From Desulfovibrio sp. JC022 (GTDB taxonomy: Bacteria; Desulfobacterota; Desulfovibrionia; Desulfovibrionales; Desulfovibrionaceae), in the NCBI RefSeq assembly GCF_010470665.1, contig NZ_VOPZ01000002.1, positions 188,890 through 242,543 on the forward strand: a stretch of DNA of 53,654 nucleotides, written 5' to 3'. Positions 42,295 to 50,350 of the stretch are shown here, piece after piece. Each line of letters starts with the position of its first letter. Position 1 is the first letter of the stretch. The position numbers and the translations under genes are program-made. Under the pieces are notes generated by a model. The model was not told where the DNA came from. It did not search any database and was given only the letters and a program-made list of their open reading frames with translations.

Positions 42295-42915
42295 ATGATC
42301 AGCTACGAATTCCTGCTTACGGCATTAGTGGTGGTACTCATGCCCGGAACAGGTGTAATTTACACTGTTTCAAACGGCTTATTCCTTGGAAAAAAAGCGA
42401 GCCTGACTGCGGCTGCGGGCTGCACTGCCGGGATAATCCCCCACCTGACAGCGTCGGTACTGGGTTTATCTGCAATCCTGCATATGAGCGCACTTGCATT
42501 TCAATTGATGAAATTTACCGGAGCTGCCTACCTGCTCTACCTTGCATGGGCTACCTGGCGGGACACAGGAGGCTTAAGCTTTGACAAGCCCGGCGAAAAT
42601 AAACAAATCCAGCTATGGCAGATTGCAAAACGCGGATTTCTCATAAATATTCTCAATCCTAAGCTGTCCATCTTCTTCCTTGCTTTTCTGCCTCTTTTCG
42701 TACCGCAGGAAGCAAGTTCCCCCACTCTGCACATGATTGTTTTAAGTGCTGTCTTTATGGCTATGACCTTAATAGTCTTCATAGGCTATGGTCTTTGCGC
42801 CACCAGTGTACGTAATCAGGTAATGTCTTCACCAAGCATTATCCGCTGGCTGCAAAGATCATTTGCGGTCATCTTTGCCGCTCTTGGATTAAAGCTGGCA
42901 ACGGCTGAACAGTAA
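42295..42915 (+). CDS. LysE-family amino acid exporter
   Basis: A 206-residue inner-membrane transporter with about six hydrophobic segments. Family motifs are MPGTGVIYTVSNGLFLGKKASLTAAAGCTAGI near the start and AKRGFLINILNPKLSIFFLAFLPLFV in the middle, matching the RhtB/LysE group that exports amino acids or derivatives. GGAGC precedes the ATG. It is convergent with a solute-binding protein gene after a 15-base gap without a clear terminator. Confidence 0.9.
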   Translation: MISYEFLLTALVVVLMPGTGVIYTVSNGLFLGKKASLTAAAGCTAGIIPHLTASVLGLSAILHMSALAFQLMKFTGAAYLLYLAWATWRDTGGLSFDKPGENKQIQLWQIAKRGFLINILNPKLSIFFLAFLPLFVPQEASSPTLHMIVLSAVFMAMTLIVFIGYGLCATSVRNQVMSSPSIIRWLQRSFAVIFAALGLKLATAEQ

Positions 42916-42930
42916 AAAAGAATACCCCTT

Positions 42931-43677
42931 TTAACGATACTGATCGTAAATTTTCTTAATAGTCCCGTCATTTAAAAGCTTATCTATAGCTTTATTAAAC
43001 CTCGGAATCGCATCTTTTTTGCTGGGATGAAAACGGATCATCATCTCAAGTGAATCATAAGGTTTGCTGACTGCCAGCTTGCCGTTAAGACCTTGTTCCT
43101 TGATCTGGTAAAAGGCAAAATCCTTATTCATAAGGGCCTGGTCCAAACGATCAGCAAGTAGCAATTGCACCAGCTTGTTCTCATTTTCCAGAATATGGGA
43201 ATTAATACGACCATCAGCAAAATACGGGCTGTAAACAGGGTAGTAATAACCCCGGACCACTCCCACTGTCTTGCCAAGCAAATCTTTTGGGGCAACGTCA
43301 GGAATAACTTTATCGGCCCTGAACAAAACAATAGAATCCGAGACAGCAAACGGCTTGCTGAATTCTCCTAGGACCTTGGCTGATTGCCGCCATACAGGAT
43401 TGGACATGGGCTCAATATCTAATTCCCCGGCATCAAATTTACGCTGAGAACGATTGAAAGGGCAACGCACAAATTCAAAAGTATCTCCAGTCTCTTGACC
43501 AAAGGCATTAAATATATCTTTTACAATACCCGTTCTGACGTCTCCCTCTTTAAAATAGTATGGGGGAAAAGACCCCTCATGAAGCATAACACGAAGGGTT
43601 TCCGCAGCACTAACATTAACAAAAACAACACCTGCTAAAAATAATACTGCTACAAAACAAATCGCCAACTGCTTCAT
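42931..43677 (-). CDS. Periplasmic solute-binding protein, family 3
   Basis: A 248-residue exported protein with signal peptide (LAICFVAVLFLAGVVFVNVSA) and SBP_bac_3 motifs: LRVMLHEGSFPPYYFKEGDVRTGIVKDIFNAF, FDAGELDIEPMSNPVWRQSA, LLGKTVGVVRGYYYPVYSPYF. It is a more distant relative of the tandem pair at 32299-33858. No permease or ATPase adjoins it, so it is a third orphan binding protein in the window. A short dyad lies in its upstream gap. Confidence 0.87.
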   Translation of the reverse strand: MKQLAICFVAVLFLAGVVFVNVSAAETLRVMLHEGSFPPYYFKEGDVRTGIVKDIFNAFGQETGDTFEFVRCPFNRSQRKFDAGELDIEPMSNPVWRQSAKVLGEFSKPFAVSDSIVLFRADKVIPDVAPKDLLGKTVGVVRGYYYPVYSPYFADGRINSHILENENKLVQLLLADRLDQALMNKDFAFYQIKEQGLNGKLAVSKPYDSLEMMIRFHPSKKDAIPRFNKAIDKLLNDGTIKKIYDQYR

Positions 43678-43776
43678 TTTTTGCTACCCCTCCCTGAAAA
43701 GCCCATGAATTTAATTTACAACCCAATACCTTAAAATCCACTTTATAACAACAATGATACTTCAAACAAGCGCAGC

Positions 43777-43794
43777 TGTGTCAATTCTGACACA
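43777..43794. promoter_or_regulatory. Dyad in the divergent gap
   Basis: TGTGTCA / TGACACA with spacer ATTC, between the solute-binding protein gene (minus) and the DUF2007-like gene (plus). It looks like a regulator half-site pair; the regulator is unknown. Confidence 0.4.
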
Positions 43795-43855
43795 TTGTTT
43801 TTTTCTAAGACCATCAAGGACAAACGGCACATCCAAAACAACTGGATAATCAAAA

Positions 43856-44254
43856 ATGAGCAAATCGGCTTTCAGCACCATCTTCAAAAGTACTGTGGCA
43901 TGGGAAGTGAGGCTTCTTCAGCAAAAATTGAAATCAGAAGGCATCACCGCTTTTGTTGATGATGAAAACATTACAATCGCCAAACCCTATCTCGCTCATG
44001 CAATAGGCGGAATAGGCCTCAGAGTTTACACTGAAGATGCTGAACGAGCAGTTGCCATCATTCGTAAATTTCAGCCGTCTAAAATGAATCCGGCTGCCTG
44101 CCGGGCAACCTGCCCCAAATGCGGAAACGAAGTCGCTCTGCGCCTGAAATGGCCTAAAGAAATACTCTTTCTAGCCGTCCTGCTGCTGGGAATTCCATTT
44201 GTACTGCTCACCCGTCTAGGCTGCACCAAATGTGAGTATATCTGGTGGGGCTAA
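43856..44254 (+). CDS. DUF2007-type protein with zinc-ribbon cysteines flanking a membrane helix
   Basis: A 132-residue protein. Residues 1-75 (VAWEVRLLQQKLKSEGITAFVDDEN through GLRVYTEDAERAVAIIRKF) match the DUF2007 / putative signal-transducing fold. After it come CPKC, a hydrophobic helix (ILFLAVLLLGIPFVLL) and CTKC. Two CxxC pairs separated by a membrane segment is an odd layout for a zinc ribbon. No function is known. It precedes the cyclase-family gene by 17 bases. Confidence 0.75.
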   Translation: MSKSAFSTIFKSTVAWEVRLLQQKLKSEGITAFVDDENITIAKPYLAHAIGGIGLRVYTEDAERAVAIIRKFQPSKMNPAACRATCPKCGNEVALRLKWPKEILFLAVLLLGIPFVLLTRLGCTKCEYIWWG

Positions 44255-44271
44255 AATAAGGATCATAAATT

Positions 44272-44913
44272 ATGCCATCAATCGATCTCTCACATACCAT
44301 AAAAAACGGCATGCCCGTATTTCCCGGCACAGAAACTCCAACTATTGAAGAAGTCTTTTCCCATGAGGTACACGGCTTCCGGGAGCACAGATTAAATATA
44401 TTCTCACACGTAGGGACTCATATCGACGCACCGGATCACATGATTGCCGGAGGAGAAACTCTCGACAGCATGGACGTAAACCGCTTCATCGGACCGGGAA
44501 TCTGTATCGACTGCACCCACAGGAATTTGAGCTCACCTGAAATCAATATTGATGACCTCATTCCATATGAAGCTGAAATAAGTAAATGCGACTTCATCCT
44601 GCTTAACACCGGCTGGTACAATAACTGGGGAGAGCAAAAATACTTCACCCGCTATCCGGCTCTTAATGCTGAAGCTGCACGCTGGCTGATTGACTTCAAT
44701 TTGAAGGGGGTAGGGGTGGATGTGATCTCCATTGACTCTGCTGAAATCAGTGGTTTTGCGGTGCACAACATCCTGCTGGAACAGGGCACCATAATTATTG
44801 AAAACCTCAACGCACTGCACCTTCTGCCTGATGAGGGTTTTATATTTTCCTGCCTTCCGCTTAAATTTGAAAATGCAGATGGTTCCCCGGTCAGGGCTGT
44901 TGCCACATACTGA
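44272..44913 (+). CDS. Cyclase-family (kynurenine formamidase-like) hydrolase
   Basis: A 213-residue metal-dependent hydrolase. DLSHTIKNGMPVFPGTETP opens the protein and the metal motif HVGTHIDAPDHM (HxGTHxDxPxH) follows; GVGVDVISIDSAEISGFAVHNILLEQGTIIIENL matches the conserved late region. Members hydrolyse N-formylkynurenine or related amides and lactones; the true substrate is unknown and no kynurenine genes are nearby. AAGGATC lies before the ATG. Confidence 0.9.
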   Translation: MPSIDLSHTIKNGMPVFPGTETPTIEEVFSHEVHGFREHRLNIFSHVGTHIDAPDHMIAGGETLDSMDVNRFIGPGICIDCTHRNLSSPEINIDDLIPYEAEISKCDFILLNTGWYNNWGEQKYFTRYPALNAEAARWLIDFNLKGVGVDVISIDSAEISGFAVHNILLEQGTIIIENLNALHLLPDEGFIFSCLPLKFENADGSPVRAVATY

Positions 44914-45067
44914 CAGAAATGTATGTATTTTGAACATTTACTAAAAAAACATATTACACTGGAAACCATGCCGCCCTACCACAAAAACCCTCACCCCTAC
45001 CCTAAAACCCTACCCTCATTTACAGTCTTAATTACCTAAAATACGGGGTTTAGCCCGTTTACACAAA

Positions 45068-45138
45068 ATCCTCCCAGCCACATAATGTAGTTGAAGAGAG
45101 CGAGGCTTTCGTTTGCAAAGCCAGCATCAAAGGAGGAT
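45068..45138 (+). promoter_or_regulatory. Possible structured leader of the CII-like gene
   Basis: ATCCTCC (45068-45074) is perfectly complementary to GGAGGAT (45132-45138), the ribosome site of the next gene, and encloses a local hairpin GGCTTT / AAAGCC (45104-45109 with 45117-45122). Folding would hide the ribosome site. The stretch 44914-45067 is low-complexity (several CCCTACC-like repeats) with no gene. Confidence 0.4.
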
Positions 45139-45143
45139 AAAAA

Positions 45144-45392
45144 ATGAGCTACGAAACAATCACAAAAGTGACCCAGGATATTGTTCTTGAAGGAACCAAA
45201 CCAGCAAAAGAAGTGGCCCTGTCCATTGGCAAACCTTACTCAACGTTGCTGCGGGAGATAAATCCTTTTGACAACAACGCGAAGCTCGGAGCTGTCACTT
45301 TGATGGATATCCTTAAAACAACCAAAGAAACAAAACCCCTTGAGTTTATTGCCGAGTCTATCGGTTATACCCTTAAGCCGCGTGCAAATTAA
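45144..45392 (+). CDS. Small CII-like (Phage_CP76-type) regulatory protein
   Basis: An 82-residue cytosolic protein. VTQDIVLEGTKPAKEVALSIGKPYSTLLREINPFDNNAKLGAVTLMDILKTTKETKPLEFIAESIGYTL resembles the helical core of phage CII-type regulators that occur as single genes in sulfate reducers. It has a very strong ribosome site (AAAGGAGG) and a strong hairpin terminator right after, so it is a single, probably well-expressed gene. No phage genes surround it, which suggests a domesticated or host-encoded regulator. Assignment is by eye. Confidence 0.65.
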   Translation: MSYETITKVTQDIVLEGTKPAKEVALSIGKPYSTLLREINPFDNNAKLGAVTLMDILKTTKETKPLEFIAESIGYTLKPRAN

Positions 45393-45414
45393 ACGTACAC
45401 CAATATATTTATAA

Positions 45415-45449
45415 GACAAGGCTGAATTCATAATGAATTCAGCCTTGTC
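45415..45449 (+). terminator. Hairpin terminator after the CII-like gene
   Basis: Perfect 15-base arms GACAAGGCTGAATTC / GAATTCAGCCTTGTC with a five-base loop, followed by ATTTCT and, 12 bases on, TTTTT. An ATG at 45433 falls inside it and is unlikely to start pgpA. Confidence 0.8.
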
Positions 45450-45489
45450 ATTTCTGGACTTTTTACCGCTTTACACCGATACTGCCGAC

Positions 45490-45954
45490 ATGAAAAACAT
45501 CAGCATTAATCTTACGCATGTAGCTACCCTCGGCCCGGTGGGACACCTGCCCAAGGCACCGGGAACTTGGGGATCTGCCGCTGCTCTTATTACCGCACCG
45601 TTTTTATTTCTGCCCTTCCAGCTCCCGGTCAGAATCCTGATTCTGGGGTTGATTTTTTATTTCGGAGCCAAAGCTTGCACCGCAGCAGAGCAGCAACTAG
45701 GAGAAAAAGACCCCAGCAGCGTCGTCATTGATGAACTGCTTGGACAGTGGCTTGTTTTCCTGCCCTTCTCCGCTGTTGTAGACTGGCACCTGATTGTGGG
45801 CTTTGTTCTTTTCAGAATCTTTGACATCACCAAACCCTACCCTATCAAGCAGTCTGAAAATTGGCTGAAAGAAGGATGGGGGGTCATGATTGATGATGCC
45901 TTTGCAGGGCTATATGCCATGATTGGTCTATGGTTGATCCGTTATTTGACCTAA
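45490..45954 (+). CDS. pgpA: Phosphatidylglycerophosphatase A
   Basis: A 154-residue membrane phosphatase that removes phosphate from phosphatidylglycerophosphate to give phosphatidylglycerol. LGPVGHLPKAPGTWGSAAAL is the family's first motif; KDPSSVVIDELLGQWLVFLP and FRIFDITKPYPIKQSE carry the conserved acidic residues; GVMIDDAFAGLYA ends the signature. I place the start at 45490 (MKNISINL) since upstream codons would be read from the terminator hairpin. The site has no strong ribosome sequence. It is convergent with pal across a bidirectional terminator. Confidence 0.9.
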   Translation: MKNISINLTHVATLGPVGHLPKAPGTWGSAAALITAPFLFLPFQLPVRILILGLIFYFGAKACTAAEQQLGEKDPSSVVIDELLGQWLVFLPFSAVVDWHLIVGFVLFRIFDITKPYPIKQSENWLKEGWGVMIDDAFAGLYAMIGLWLIRYLT

Positions 45955-45974
45955 AATATCTTATATCCCGACCC

Positions 45975-46019
45975 AAAATAAAATCCCCGCTTTCTTCTGG
46001 AAAGCGGGGATTTTATTTT
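45975..46019. terminator. Bidirectional terminator between pgpA and pal
   Basis: A 20-base perfect stem (AAAATAAAATCCCCGCTTTC and its complement) with a five-base loop, A-rich on the left and T-rich on the right. Confidence 0.92.
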
Positions 46020-46041
46020 CAGATGAAACTTTATCAGCTGT

Positions 46042-46632
46042 CTAGTAAGTCAGCCTGAACTGGGCTCTTCTATTCTTGGCCCATGCTGTTTCGTTCTGGC
46101 CGGGATCAAGGGGATCTTCTTCGCCGAAGCTTACTATGCTCAGCCTTTCAGGAGCCACTCCAAGCAAAATGAGAAACTCATAAGCTGCACGGGCACGGCG
46201 CTCACCAAGGGCGAGGTTATACTCTTCAGTTCCACGATCATCGCAATAGCCTTCGATAACCATGGTCACGTTGTCGAACTTCTTGAGAATTTCAGCTTTC
46301 TGTTGCAGCAGGGGACGGTATTCCTGTTTAATTTCAAAGGAGTCGAAATCAAAGTGAACCATATTTCCCAGCTCTACAACAGCATCGTCAAAAGCCTTTT
46401 TAGCGGCAACAGCCATACGCTCTTCTTCAAGAGCCTGTTCCTGAAGGGCTTTCTCTCTTTCAAGACGGGCCTGCTCTTCTTTATCCAGCTGTTCCTTGTT
46501 CTGCTGCTCAGCCATTCTTTCTTCGACAGCAGGGCTGGCCGAGGTAGACTCAACACGCTTCTTGGAACAACCGGTGCCAAGGCCGGCAATCAACATGAAT
46601 ACTACACACAAAATTATAGCTCTAGCTCTCAT
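46042..46632 (-). CDS. pal: Peptidoglycan-associated lipoprotein Pal
   Basis: Outer-membrane lipoprotein that grips the cell wall and completes the Tol-Pal system. From the ATG at 46632 (GGAGG upstream) it has a signal peptide ending GTGC (Cys22), a Glu/Gln/Lys-rich coiled-coil of ~60 residues (EQQNKEQLDKEEQARLEREK), and an OmpA-type domain with MVIEGYCDDRGTEEYN, LGERRARAAYEFLI and WAKNRRAQF. The long charged linker is more extended than in E. coli Pal. It lies 153 bases after tolB. Confidence 0.93.
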   Translation of the reverse strand: MRARAIILCVVFMLIAGLGTGCSKKRVESTSASPAVEERMAEQQNKEQLDKEEQARLEREKALQEQALEEERMAVAAKKAFDDAVVELGNMVHFDFDSFEIKQEYRPLLQQKAEILKKFDNVTMVIEGYCDDRGTEEYNLALGERRARAAYEFLILLGVAPERLSIVSFGEEDPLDPGQNETAWAKNRRAQFRLTY

Positions 46633-46785
46633 TTGCCCTCCTGAATAAGGAACTTTTAAGGACAGGAGTTTGTCCACACGCTTAGAAACAATACACTAAC
46701 TTAGACTTTCAATACATCGACCCTAAAGTGTTTTGTGAAAAAATCAAGTCATGCCTGCAACAAAACGGTTAAATCACTCCTCAAT

Positions 46786-48159
46786 TTACGATTTATGGGC
46801 CTTACCCCATGCCGGGGCCTTTGCAACACCGTTTCCGGTAGGTACCAGCATAGCCGGGTCGCCATGCCGCGTAGTCAGATAAATCTTGTACTTACCGTTT
46901 CTGCTGGATGAGAAAGCAATAAAATAACCGTCCGGTCCGAATGCCGGATCTTCATCATTGCCGGGACCGAAAGTAAGCTGTCTTTCCCCTCCGCTCTTGA
47001 GGTCATGCACAAAAATGCGGTGGCCCAAAGGAGTCTGACGGGAAAAAGCCACATAACGACCATCCGGACTGATGGTCGGGTTGGTATTGTATTTGCCTTC
47101 CGTGGTCACACGGGTAACAACACCGCTATTCATATCCAACAGAAAAATATGAGGATTACCGAACCTTGCAGAGGTGAAAACCATCTTCTGCCCGGTACGG
47201 TCAAAATCAGGCGAAACTTCGATGGCCCAACTTTTTGCAAGGGCCTTCTTGGGCTTATAATTCCCGTTGATCAAAAAAATATCAGAATTACCGTTCATGG
47301 TCAGGGTAGCGGCCATATTGCCGTCAGGCAGAAACTCCGGCCCGATTACGGTATTACCGGGGAAACTTTTCTGATCAATCTTTCCGGTAGCCCGGTCCCA
47401 GACGCAGAGCAGGTGCTGACGTGAGCCCAGACGGGTAAAAACCAATCTGTTCCCGTCAGGGGACCAATTGGGACTCAGGTTGATTCCGCCAAGTGAGCTG
47501 ATCTGTCTGAGATTTCGGCCCTGGGGGCTGACCGTATAAATCTCCTTGTTCTTGCCCTGTTTACGGACAAAAGCGATAGAAGATTCAAAAAAACCGTCCC
47601 GCCCGGTAAGAATACGCATCAGGTGGGAACAAAAACGGTCGGCAATACGAGGCAGCATCTCCTCGGTAACCATGGAGTACTTTTTGCCCAGAATGGTGCG
47701 CCCGTTAAAAGTTCCGATGCAGCGCAAAAGCAAATTCTTCTCACCGTTGGGCCGAATCTCCCAGCCGGCAGTCAGGGCAAGGTCCACCTTGGAAAGACGT
47801 AGCGGCTTAATATCAATGTCACCGGGACGGACTCCCCGAGAAGGGTCGCCGCCGAGAATATCAGTGATGGGTACGATGTTAAGAAAAGGGAGAAAGCCTA
47901 AATCCTTGGTAAGATCCTTATTGAAAGTCCCGGCTTCGGCAGGCAGGGGCAAATCCTTATCCTTAGAACCTTTGTACTTTCCTTCGGGTACAGTCTTGGG
48001 CGGCAGCAGGATAATATTCACCTTACGCTGACCTGGACCGTAAATATCCACGGTAAGGGTATCCGCTGCAAAAAGGTTCCCGACTGCCAGAAGCATTAGC
48101 AACATGACTACCAGCAACCCGAGAGCGGATTTTTTTATACTCAATTTATTTTTTTTCAT
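46786..48159 (-). CDS. tolB: Tol-Pal periplasmic protein TolB
   Basis: A 457-residue periplasmic protein. After a signal peptide (LGLLVVMLLMLLAVGNLFA) comes the TolB N-terminal domain, which touches TolA, then a six-bladed beta-propeller with repeated motifs such as LSPNWSPDGNRLVFT, VSPDFDRTGQKMVFTS, PTISPDGRYVAFSR and DPAFGPDGYFIAFSS, which binds Pal. It links the inner-membrane motor to the outer membrane. It follows tolA by 15 bases. Confidence 0.95.
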   Translation of the reverse strand: MKKNKLSIKKSALGLLVVMLLMLLAVGNLFAADTLTVDIYGPGQRKVNIILLPPKTVPEGKYKGSKDKDLPLPAEAGTFNKDLTKDLGFLPFLNIVPITDILGGDPSRGVRPGDIDIKPLRLSKVDLALTAGWEIRPNGEKNLLLRCIGTFNGRTILGKKYSMVTEEMLPRIADRFCSHLMRILTGRDGFFESSIAFVRKQGKNKEIYTVSPQGRNLRQISSLGGINLSPNWSPDGNRLVFTRLGSRQHLLCVWDRATGKIDQKSFPGNTVIGPEFLPDGNMAATLTMNGNSDIFLINGNYKPKKALAKSWAIEVSPDFDRTGQKMVFTSARFGNPHIFLLDMNSGVVTRVTTEGKYNTNPTISPDGRYVAFSRQTPLGHRIFVHDLKSGGERQLTFGPGNDEDPAFGPDGYFIAFSSSRNGKYKIYLTTRHGDPAMLVPTGNGVAKAPAWGKAHKS

Positions 48160-48174
48160 AATTGTGAACCTGCT

Positions 48175-49128
48175 CTACTGATCAAGATCATGCAGGTTAA
48201 AGTTTACAATGAGATTCCTGATGGATTTTCCCGGAGGCTTGGGAAGCACTTCTGTATCCCGCAGGGCGGTCAATACTGAATCATCAAAATCAACATTGCC
48301 CGATGAATCCAGCAGCTTGATACTGCTGATTTCACCACTGGATTTCAATTTAATTTCCACACGGGCCATGAGATTCTGCTTCTGCCCGAAAACCGGATAT
48401 CTCCAATTCTTGCGCACCGCTTCCTTAACAATGGAAGCGTACACCTGCACCAGCCCCGAAGCACCGGCAGTGCCATCGGCGTGCCCGGTTACAGCAGTTG
48501 ATTTTGCGCTTTTAGCCAGTGAAGCAAGATCACTGGCAACAGCGTTCCGTTCCTCTTTTTCCTGTTTCTTAACAATGTTAGCCAGTGAAGCAAGGTCGGC
48601 AGCGAGGGCATCCTCTGCCGAGACTTCAGGTTTCTTTTCAACCTTTTTCTTCACGACCTTTTCAGGAACTGGTTTCTTCTCCGCTTTTTTGGGTGAAGCT
48701 TTCTTTTCTACCGGTTTCTCAATCTTTTTCACCGGCTTTTTCTTGGTTGTGGTCTTCACTTTCTTGGGTGAAATTTTCTTTGCATCCGGCTTGGGCTTAA
48801 CTTTAGGTTTGGGCTTGGCCTTGGGCTTTGGAACGGGCTTGGGAGTCGGTGCTTTAGTTGTTTCAGGCTTAACTTTCGGCACAACTTTCGGTTTTGCTTC
48901 AGGAATAGCGACAGCATTGGGCTTGGCAAGCCTGGAGGAAGCTTTAGGTGCAGGAGCTTTTTTAACAACCGGAGCAGCGGGCAGAGGGGCAAGGCTGACC
49001 AGATCAACCTTGTACACGGGCATATCAAGTGAAATCTTTACCGGAGGCGAGACTGACCATGTCAAAGCCAGAAATACCAGCCCGACATGAAGGAGTAAAG
49101 ATATGAAAAGGCCGATGATCTTCATCAA
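48175..49128 (-). CDS. tolA: TolA / TonB-like energy transducer
   Basis: A 317-residue inner-membrane protein that spans the periplasm. One N-terminal helix (LFISLLLHVGLVFLALTW), a long Lys/Pro/Ala-rich rod (~residues 50-180), a helical part in which DLASLA occurs twice in similar contexts, and a C-terminal TonB-like domain (VQVYASIVKEAVRKNWRYPV through RNLIVNFNLHDL). It transmits ion-motive force from TolQ/TolR to TolB and Pal. The rod resembles poly-Lys-Pro spacers rather than the long Ala-helix of E. coli TolA. An ATG one codon later is also possible. Confidence 0.9.
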   Translation of the reverse strand: MMKIIGLFISLLLHVGLVFLALTWSVSPPVKISLDMPVYKVDLVSLAPLPAAPVVKKAPAPKASSRLAKPNAVAIPEAKPKVVPKVKPETTKAPTPKPVPKPKAKPKPKVKPKPDAKKISPKKVKTTTKKKPVKKIEKPVEKKASPKKAEKKPVPEKVVKKKVEKKPEVSAEDALAADLASLANIVKKQEKEERNAVASDLASLAKSAKSTAVTGHADGTAGASGLVQVYASIVKEAVRKNWRYPVFGQKQNLMARVEIKLKSSGEISSIKLLDSSGNVDFDDSVLTALRDTEVLPKPPGKSIRNLIVNFNLHDLDQ

Positions 49129-49153
49129 TAAATTCGCCTGTAGTATTCCTTAA

Positions 49154-49570
49154 CTATTTCTTTTTCTTTTGAACAGGTTCTGCCACTACGCCCAGTCTGT
49201 CGATTCCGGCGGCTTTGATCTCGCCCATGACTTTAACCACTTCGCCATAAGCAACATTCTTGTCCGCACGCAGGAAAAGCATTTTATTCTGCTTTTTAAC
49301 GAGCTTCTCAAGATGGGACTGCAACTCATCAAAACCGACCTTGTATTCATCAAGATAAATATCGCCCTTGTCGCTAATGGAAAGCACAAGGTGCTCATTA
49401 TCCTGCGGCAGGGAACGTACGGTTCTGGTCTGCGGCAGATCAACCTCAACCCCCTGAGTCATCAGCGGTGCGGTAACCATAAAAATGATCAACAGCACCA
49501 GCATGACGTCAACAAAGGGAGTCACGTTGATTTCAGCCAGCATGCCCCGGTTATTGGTGGAAATACCCAT
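49154..49570 (-). CDS. tolR: Biopolymer transporter TolR/ExbD
   Basis: A 138-residue inner-membrane protein with one N-terminal helix carrying the conserved Asp in EINVTPFVDVMLVLLIIFMV, which binds the ion, and a periplasmic domain (VEVDLPQ, then LFLRADKNVAYGEVVKVMGEIKAAG). It forms the rotor with TolQ. It starts two bases after the tolQ stop, so the two are coupled. MTQGVEVDLP is the standard post-helix motif. Confidence 0.95.
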   Translation of the reverse strand: MGISTNNRGMLAEINVTPFVDVMLVLLIIFMVTAPLMTQGVEVDLPQTRTVRSLPQDNEHLVLSISDKGDIYLDEYKVGFDELQSHLEKLVKKQNKMLFLRADKNVAYGEVVKVMGEIKAAGIDRLGVVAEPVQKKKK

Positions 49571-49572
49571 AC

Positions 49573-50289
49573 CTACTCCTCTGAAGAACTTTTGCCGGAA
49601 GGCTCAACCCATGAAACTTCGCGTTCCACACGATTGAGAAAAGTACCCGCGAAGTTGACCAGTTCGGTCTCAATTCCATTCAGTACACCGAGGAAAAAGT
49701 TGTAAAAAATGGTTGCCGGGATAGCCACAGCAAGACCGATAGCGGTGGCTACCAATGCTTCGGAAATACCGGGAGCAACCGCAGACAGAGCGGCAGACTT
49801 AGCGGAACCGATAGCATGAAAGGAATTCATGATCCCCCAGACGGTACCGAACAATCCTATAAACGGAGCGCCGTTGGCACAGGTAGCAAGAAATGAAAGT
49901 GAAGTGGTAAGCTTCTTCATTTCAGAACTGACCTTGCGGCGCAAAATACGACGCAGAGTATCTTTGATCAGACGACGTTTGTGGCTGGCACTGACTGCGG
50001 ATTTTTCCAGCACGCGGTATTCCTTTACCGCTGCGGTTCCGATGCGATTAAGAGGAGAACTTTCAGTCTTGCTGATTTCGGTCAGCCCGGAAGAAAGGGA
50101 ATCAGCCTCTTCCATAATTTTGCTACCCTTGAGAATCAGGGTCCTTGCCCGGCCAAGGGAAATCAATTTCCAGAAGATGATTGTCCAGCTCCAGAGAGAC
50201 ATGCCCGCCAGCAGGCAGAGTACGCCCTTGACCACAATTGTGGCCTGATCGAGCATCGCGAAAATTCCGCCCTGTGGTAAAAAATCCAT
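49573..50289 (-). CDS. tolQ: Tol-Pal motor protein TolQ (MotA/TolQ/ExbB family)
   Basis: A 238-residue inner-membrane protein with three helices; the second and third carry ANGAPFIGLFGTVWGIMNSF and GISEALVATAIGLAVAIPATIFYNFF. It forms the ion channel that drives TolA. The start is taken at ATG 50289; a GTG at 50301 is possible but neither has a strong ribosome site. It leads the tolQRAB-pal series and follows the sirtuin gene by 61 bases. Confidence 0.94.
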   Translation of the reverse strand: MDFLPQGGIFAMLDQATIVVKGVLCLLAGMSLWSWTIIFWKLISLGRARTLILKGSKIMEEADSLSSGLTEISKTESSPLNRIGTAAVKEYRVLEKSAVSASHKRRLIKDTLRRILRRKVSSEMKKLTTSLSFLATCANGAPFIGLFGTVWGIMNSFHAIGSAKSAALSAVAPGISEALVATAIGLAVAIPATIFYNFFLGVLNGIETELVNFAGTFLNRVEREVSWVEPSGKSSSEE

Positions 50290-50350
50290 ACTGCACCGCA
50301 CCTTTGTTTTGCCAACGCCATCAGACGTACGGCATTTAGATGAAATTATT

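Noticed and set aside
44970-45030. CCCTACC-type runs as a repeat array or CRISPR
   Set aside because: Only a few irregular short copies without spacers; low-complexity sequence is sufficient to explain it.
45144-45392. CII-like gene as the mark of a prophage
   Set aside because: No integrase, repressor, structural or lysis gene is near; neighbours are core genes.
45433-45489. An upstream in-frame ATG for pgpA
   Set aside because: The ATG falls inside a perfect 15-base hairpin terminator and adds 19 residues not expected in PgpA.
48209-49090. A 293-codon plus-strand frame rich in Phe, Gly and Ser
   Set aside because: It mirrors the Lys-Pro-Ala repeats of TolA on the other strand; repeats produce this artefact.
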